A DNA stretch of 64,000 nucleotides from Lachnospiraceae bacterium (lineage in GTDB: Bacteria; Bacillota; Clostridia; Lachnospirales; Lachnospiraceae): contig JALCRM010000009.1 in assembly GCA_022652545.1 (NCBI GenBank), positions 50,256 to 114,255 on the forward strand. The letters are read 5' to 3'. A program made the position numbers and the translations under genes. A model generated the notes under the pieces. It did no database searches. It saw nothing but the letters and a program-made list of their open reading frames with translations, and was not told the origin of the DNA. Below, in pieces: positions 60,823 through 64,000 of the stretch (position 1 is its first letter; every line of letters begins with the position of its first letter).

Positions 60823-62277
60823 ATGGAAAGAATCAATGCCTGGTCTACTTATGACCTTACCATGCAGAAAGAATGCAGTGAGTTCTGCGAAGCCTACAAG
60901 AACTTTATCAGTGAAGGCAAAACAGAACGCGAGTGCACGGATCTCGTTGTAAACGAAGCTGAAAAAAACGGCTTCATCGAGCTCGGCAGAGCGATCGAGC
61001 AGAAGAAAAAACTGAAAAAGGGCGATAAAGTCTACAGCGTCTGGATGAATAAATCCGCCGTTCTTTTCAGGATCGGCAGCCTTCCTTTTGAGGACGGTCT
61101 GAATATCCTGGGCGCCCACATCGATTCCCCCCGCATGGATATCAAGCAGAATCCCCTTTACGAAAAAGGCGGATTTGCCGAAATGGAAACGCACTATTAC
61201 GGCGGCATCAAAAAGTACCAGTTCGTTGCACTGCCGCTGGCACTGCACGGCGTAGTGGTGAAGAAAGACGGTACAACGGTCATCCTGAACGTCGGGGAAG
61301 ACCAGGATGATCCGGTCTTCTTCGTTTCCGATCTGCTGATCCATCTTGCAAAGGACCAGATGGACAAGAAAGCATCCGAAGTGATCGAGGGTGAAGCACT
61401 CGATATTGTTGTCGGAAACAAGCCGCTGATCATAAACTCACGTTCCAAAGCAGGAAGCAAGGATGTCAAGGCGCCGGAAAAAGACGCCGTCAGCAAGGCT
61501 GTACTGCATATCCTGAAGGAAGACTACGGCATTGAAGAAGAGGACTTTGAATCCGCCGAACTGGAAGTCGTACCGGCTGGCAGGGCCCGCGATGCAGGCT
61601 TTGACCGCAGCATGATCCTGGGCTACGGGCAGGATGACCGTGTCTGCGCATATCCTTCTCTGCGCGCCATTCTGGATACGCAGAACAAAGCCGGGAACTC
61701 CGCCGGTTTTGAGCGCACTGCCGTCTGCCTGCTTGTGGACAAGGAGGAGATCGGTTCCGTCGGAGCGACCGGCATGCATTCCCATTTCTTTGAAAATGCT
61801 CTGGCAGAGGTCATGAATCTCTGCGGAGAATACAATGAACTTGCCCTTCGCAGATGCCTGGCAAACTCATGTATGCTTTCCTCCGATGTCACTTCGGCCT
61901 ACGATCCGAATTATGCATCGTGTTTTGAAGAAAAGAATACCGCGTTTCTAGGAAGAGGACTGGCCTTCAACAAATTTACGGGTGCACGCGGAAAATCAGG
62001 AAGCAACGACGCAAATGCCGAATATATCGCACATCTGCGCTCCATTTTCGGCAGCGCGGATATACGTACGCAGACTTCCGAACTGGGCAAAGTAGACGTC
62101 GGCGGCGGCGGTACCATCGCCTATATCCTGGCACGCTACGGAATGAATGTCATAGACAGCGGTGTTCCTGTGCTCAACATGCACGCACCCTTCGAAGCCA
62201 CGAGCAAGGCGGATATCTACGAGGCATACCGTGCCTACAGGACCTTCCTTGAGAACTGCTCGCTGCGCAACCAGTGA
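60823..62277 (+). CDS. M18-family aminopeptidase
   Basis: This 484-residue zinc aminopeptidase resembles aspartyl/leucyl aminopeptidases of family M18. Metal and catalytic residues lie in [48 protein letters not shown] and [22 protein letters not shown] precedes the ATG, 26 bases after pheT. M18 enzymes form large cytoplasmic tetrahedral complexes that trim peptides. Substrate preference cannot be read. It precedes queA and probably shares its transcript. Confidence 0.92.
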   Translation: MERINAWSTYDLTMQKECSEFCEAYKNFISEGKTERECTDLVVNEAEKNGFIELGRAIEQKKKLKKGDKVYSVWMNKSAVLFRIGSLPFEDGLNILGAHIDSPRMDIKQNPLYEKGGFAEMETHYYGGIKKYQFVALPLALHGVVVKKDGTTVILNVGEDQDDPVFFVSDLLIHLAKDQMDKKASEVIEGEALDIVVGNKPLIINSRSKAGSKDVKAPEKDAVSKAVLHILKEDYGIEEEDFESAELEVVPAGRARDAGFDRSMILGYGQDDRVCAYPSLRAILDTQNKAGNSAGFERTAVCLLVDKEEIGSVGATGMHSHFFENALAEVMNLCGEYNELALRRCLANSCMLSSDVTSAYDPNYASCFEEKNTAFLGRGLAFNKFTGARGKSGSNDANAEYIAHLRSIFGSADIRTQTSELGKVDVGGGGTIAYILARYGMNVIDSGVPVLNMHAPFEATSKADIYEAYRAYRTFLENCSLRNQ

Positions 62278-62290
62278 ACGGGGACAAAAC

Positions 62291-63397
62291 ATGAACGAAA
62301 GCAATGCGGACAGTATCGAAATGAATAATACAGCCGAGAAGCCCGGGCGGGACAGCAATGTCCCGCTCGGCTTAAGTACATCCGACTATTACTATGACCT
62401 GCCGAAGGAATTGATCGCACAGGACCCGCTGGAAGACCGACCGTCAGCGCGGCTCATGGTCATGGACCGCAATACGGGTGCGCTGGAGCACCGCACATTC
62501 CGCGACATCATTGAATATCTGCAGCCCGGTGAAACGCTCGTGCTCAACAATACGAAAGTGATCCCTGCAAGGCTGCTCGGAACCAAAAAGGACACCGGGG
62601 CAGCAGTAGAGATCCTGCTTCTGCGCCGTAAAAGTGACGGCATCTGGGAAACGCTCGTGCGGCCCGGAAAAAAGCTGCGGCCCGGTGCCGAAGTGATTTT
62701 CGGAAACGGAGAACTGACTGCGGAGATCATGGACGTGCTGGAAGACGGCAACCGGCTGGTCAGATTCCATTTTGACGGGATCTTTGAAGAAGTGCTGGAC
62801 AGACTCGGCGAAATGCCGGTGCCGCCATATATCACGCACAAACTGGAACACCCCGAAATGTACAATACGGTCTATGCAAAATTTGACGGCAGCGCAGCGG
62901 CGCCGACGGCCGGACTGCATTTTGACCGCGAACTTCTGGAGGAGATCCGAAACAAGGGCGTGAATCTGGCTTATGTCACTCTCCATGTGGGGCTTGGCAC
63001 GTTCAGACCCGTCAAGGTGGACGATGTGCGGGAGCACAGGATGCATACCGAATGGTACCAGGTGAGCAGGGAAACGGCCGACATTGTAAACAGGACACAT
63101 GCTGAAGGCAGGCGCGTGATCTGCGTCGGGACGACAAGCTGCCGCACCGTGGAAAGCGCGTCCACAGACGACGGGATCCTGCATGCCGGTTCTGCGGAAA
63201 CATCGATCTTTATTTACCCCGGATATAAATTCAAGATCATGGATGGCCTGATCACCAATTTCCACCTGCCTGAATCCACGCTGATCATGCTGGTCGCGGC
63301 TTTCACGGGACGGGAGAATATCCTGGCGGCATACCGGGAAGCAGTGAAGGATAAATATCGCTTTTTTAGTTTTGGCGATTGCATGTTGCTTGAATGA
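62291..63397 (+). CDS. queA: S-adenosylmethionine:tRNA ribosyltransferase-isomerase
   Basis: This 368-residue enzyme builds epoxyqueuosine on tRNA. The core begins at about residue 30 with [22 protein letters not shown] and contains [23 protein letters not shown] and the terminal [15 protein letters not shown]. The first 28 residues are an unusual hydrophilic extension. No in-frame start exists closer to the core, and GGGGA precedes the ATG at 62291. A strong hairpin lies in the DNA encoding the extension. tgt, the usual neighbour, is not present. Confidence 0.95.
   Translation: MNESNADSIEMNNTAEKPGRDSNVPLGLSTSDYYYDLPKELIAQDPLEDRPSARLMVMDRNTGALEHRTFRDIIEYLQPGETLVLNNTKVIPARLLGTKKDTGAAVEILLLRRKSDGIWETLVRPGKKLRPGAEVIFGNGELTAEIMDVLEDGNRLVRFHFDGIFEEVLDRLGEMPVPPYITHKLEHPEMYNTVYAKFDGSAAAPTAGLHFDRELLEEIRNKGVNLAYVTLHVGLGTFRPVKVDDVREHRMHTEWYQVSRETADIVNRTHAEGRRVICVGTTSCRTVESASTDDGILHAGSAETSIFIYPGYKFKIMDGLITNFHLPESTLIMLVAAFTGRENILAAYREAVKDKYRFFSFGDCMLLE
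62339..62373 (+). repeat. Hairpin inside queA sharing its core with the efp terminator
   Basis: Arms AAGCCCGGGCGGGACA and TGTCCCGCTCGGCTT pair over 15 positions with one bulge around loop GCAA. The central GGGACAGCAATGTCCC differs by one loop base from the efp terminator core at 31198-31213. It encodes residues between the N-terminal extension and the QueA core. Confidence 0.65.
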
Positions 63398-63421
63398 ATT
63401 GGTTTTCTGGAAACTTTACGT

Positions 63422-63454
63422 AAAAAGGCCGGCGATCAATCGCCAGCCTTTTTA
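63422..63454. terminator. Bidirectional terminator between queA and the XRE gene
   Basis: AAAAAGGC-C-GGCGA and TCGCC-A-GCCTTTTT form a stem with A and T runs on both sides, suitable for stopping both convergent transcripts. It overlaps the last codons of the XRE gene. Confidence 0.9.
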
Positions 63455-63798
63455 TCGTTTTTTTTATTCACATCTTCAGAACGAGAATGATCTTCACAGG
63501 CTTCCAAATATCCTTCCAGCCTGGATTTGTACTCATTTCTTTTGTTTTCCGGCAGGCAATGTATAATCAATAGCCACTGCTGATCCTCTGGCGAAAGAAC
63601 ATTGTCTTCTTCTCCAAAGATGATGTAATCCGTGGAGACATTAAAGAATTTGGCGAGTTTTGCTATGCTTTCGACGGAGGGGCCCGATTTACCGGCTCTC
63701 CATCTGCCAATAATGCCGTTTGCAAGTCCGAGAGATCGACAAATCTGACTATCCGTGATACCGGACTTGCTGATAAGTTTTAGTATTCTTTCAACCAT
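63436..63798 (-). CDS. XRE-family helix-turn-helix repressor
   Basis: This 120-residue protein has an N-terminal Cro/C1-type helix-turn-helix (about 5-62, with ITDSQICRSLGLANGIIGRWRAGKSGPS and FFNVSTDYIIFG). A short C-terminal segment ends in a Lys/Asp-rich tail. This layout is typical of small repressors of prophages and other mobile elements. It is minus-strand and divergent from a promoter overlaid by two palindromes just upstream, its probable own operators. No strong ribosome site precedes the ATG. Base composition is clearly more AT-rich than in the preceding genes. Confidence 0.9.
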   Translation of the reverse strand: MVERILKLISKSGITDSQICRSLGLANGIIGRWRAGKSGPSVESIAKLAKFFNVSTDYIIFGEEDNVLSPEDQQWLLIIHCLPENKRNEYKSRLEGYLEACEDHSRSEDVNKKNDKKAGD

Positions 63799-63819
63799 TT
63801 AATATCCATTCTTAAAAAA

Positions 63820-63862
63820 TAGATAATTATCTATTTACAAATAGATATTTATCTAATATAAT
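63820..63862 (+). promoter_or_regulatory. Twin palindromic operators over a plus-strand promoter
   Basis: TAGATAATTATCTA (63820-63833) is a perfect 14-bp palindrome and TAGATATTTATCTA (63842-63855) is the same except at the centre. Their starts are 22 bp apart, about two helical turns. TTTACA (63834-63839), 17 bases and TATAAT (63857-63862) form a plus-strand promoter: the first operator abuts its -35 and the second fills its spacer. The XRE gene starts on the other side. Confidence 0.85.
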
Positions 63863-64000
63863 ATAGTAATTATATGATGTCGGGGTCAAAAGGGTTCCCG
63901 ATTGGCCCATCAATGTCACCTGGTTTTCGAGTTCATATGAACCTTGATAATTAACACAAATAGCGTATTTATGCGGAAATTCGGCCCTATTGGTGGTATA
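63863..64000 (+). other. Leader of an operator-controlled transcript, running off the window
   Basis: About 130 bases follow the promoter with no convincing gene. A short stem TCGGG/CCCGA (63879-63900) and a palindrome GTTCATATGAAC (63931-63942) are present. An ATG at 63971 opens a frame (MRKFGPIGGI) that is still open at the last base but has no ribosome site. Confidence 0.4.

Noticed and set aside
1..64000. CRISPR arrays, insertion sequences, transposases and prophage structural genes
   Set aside because: No regularly spaced repeats, terminal inverted repeats with a transposase, or phage proteins were seen anywhere in the window.

Overview
The window is about 55% G+C and gene-dense, and nearly every gene lies on the plus strand. 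It looks like a chromosomal segment of an anaerobic, low-redox Firmicute, most likely a member of the Lachnospiraceae (Clostridia). That view rests on the Na+-pumping decarboxylase cluster, rnfC/rnfD homologues, a high-molecular-weight rubredoxin, small families I associate with Lachnospiraceae (DUF5688, DUF6472), a fused aroE-aroK, ispH overlapping an S1-domain gene, and a probable 6S RNA in front of pheST. The genus cannot be settled by reading.

Layout. 1-5172: a biotin-dependent Na+-translocating decarboxylase or transcarboxylase operon with both a 12S-type acyl-CoA carboxyltransferase and a 5S-type oxaloacetate/pyruvate carboxyltransferase, closed by a strong terminator. 5.3-15.3 kb: a glycogen debranching-type enzyme, a two-component system translationally coupled to hisH-hisF, then pepD (Xaa-His dipeptidase), ung and lysA. 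15.4-22.1 kb: tRNA-Leu(CAA), a small anti-sigma-like zinc-finger membrane protein, polA, coaE, walJ, an ACT/DUF711 pair and tRNA-Gly(CCC) on the minus strand. 22.2-28.5 kb: a 58-residue membrane protein, nrdR, a complete peptide ABC transporter with a fused double ATPase, and a YqeG phosphatase. 28.5-36.2 kb: aroE-aroK fusion, a highly palindromic intergenic module, aroQ, efp, DUF5688, tRNA-Arg(CCG), an SH3-repeat membrane protein, a Gfo/Idh oxidoreductase with an acidic tail, DUF6472, and a convergent PHP-type histidinol phosphatase. 36.2-39.6 kb: gap-pgk-tpiA with its own terminators. 39.6-47.1 kb: an AT-rich control region in front of an unrecognised basic protein with two AT-hook-like motifs, then a tightly overlapped run LCP-RpiR-BaiN-cmk-ispH-S1. 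47.2-63.4 kb: yprB (minus), rnfC-rnfD without the other rnf genes, thrC, a small membrane protein, citrate synthase, an Xaa-Pro aminopeptidase, a flavin reductase-rubredoxin fusion, probable 6S RNA, pheST, an M18 aminopeptidase and queA. 63.4-64.0 kb: composition becomes AT-rich and a minus-strand XRE repressor faces a plus-strand promoter overlaid by two near-identical palindromic operators. This looks like the left edge of an accessory element that continues past the window.

Most of the window is ordinary core metabolism and information processing. The parts most worth a second look are the XRE/operator switch at the right end, the structured repeat between aroEK and aroQ, the AT-hook-like protein at 39.95 kb and its operator, the orphan rnfCD pair, the recurrent GGGACAGCRATGTCCC hairpin, and the double-carboxyltransferase Na+ pump. 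I saw no CRISPR array, insertion sequence, transposase or recognisable prophage gene. Start codons were chosen from Shine-Dalgarno spacing and family length; several are TTG.
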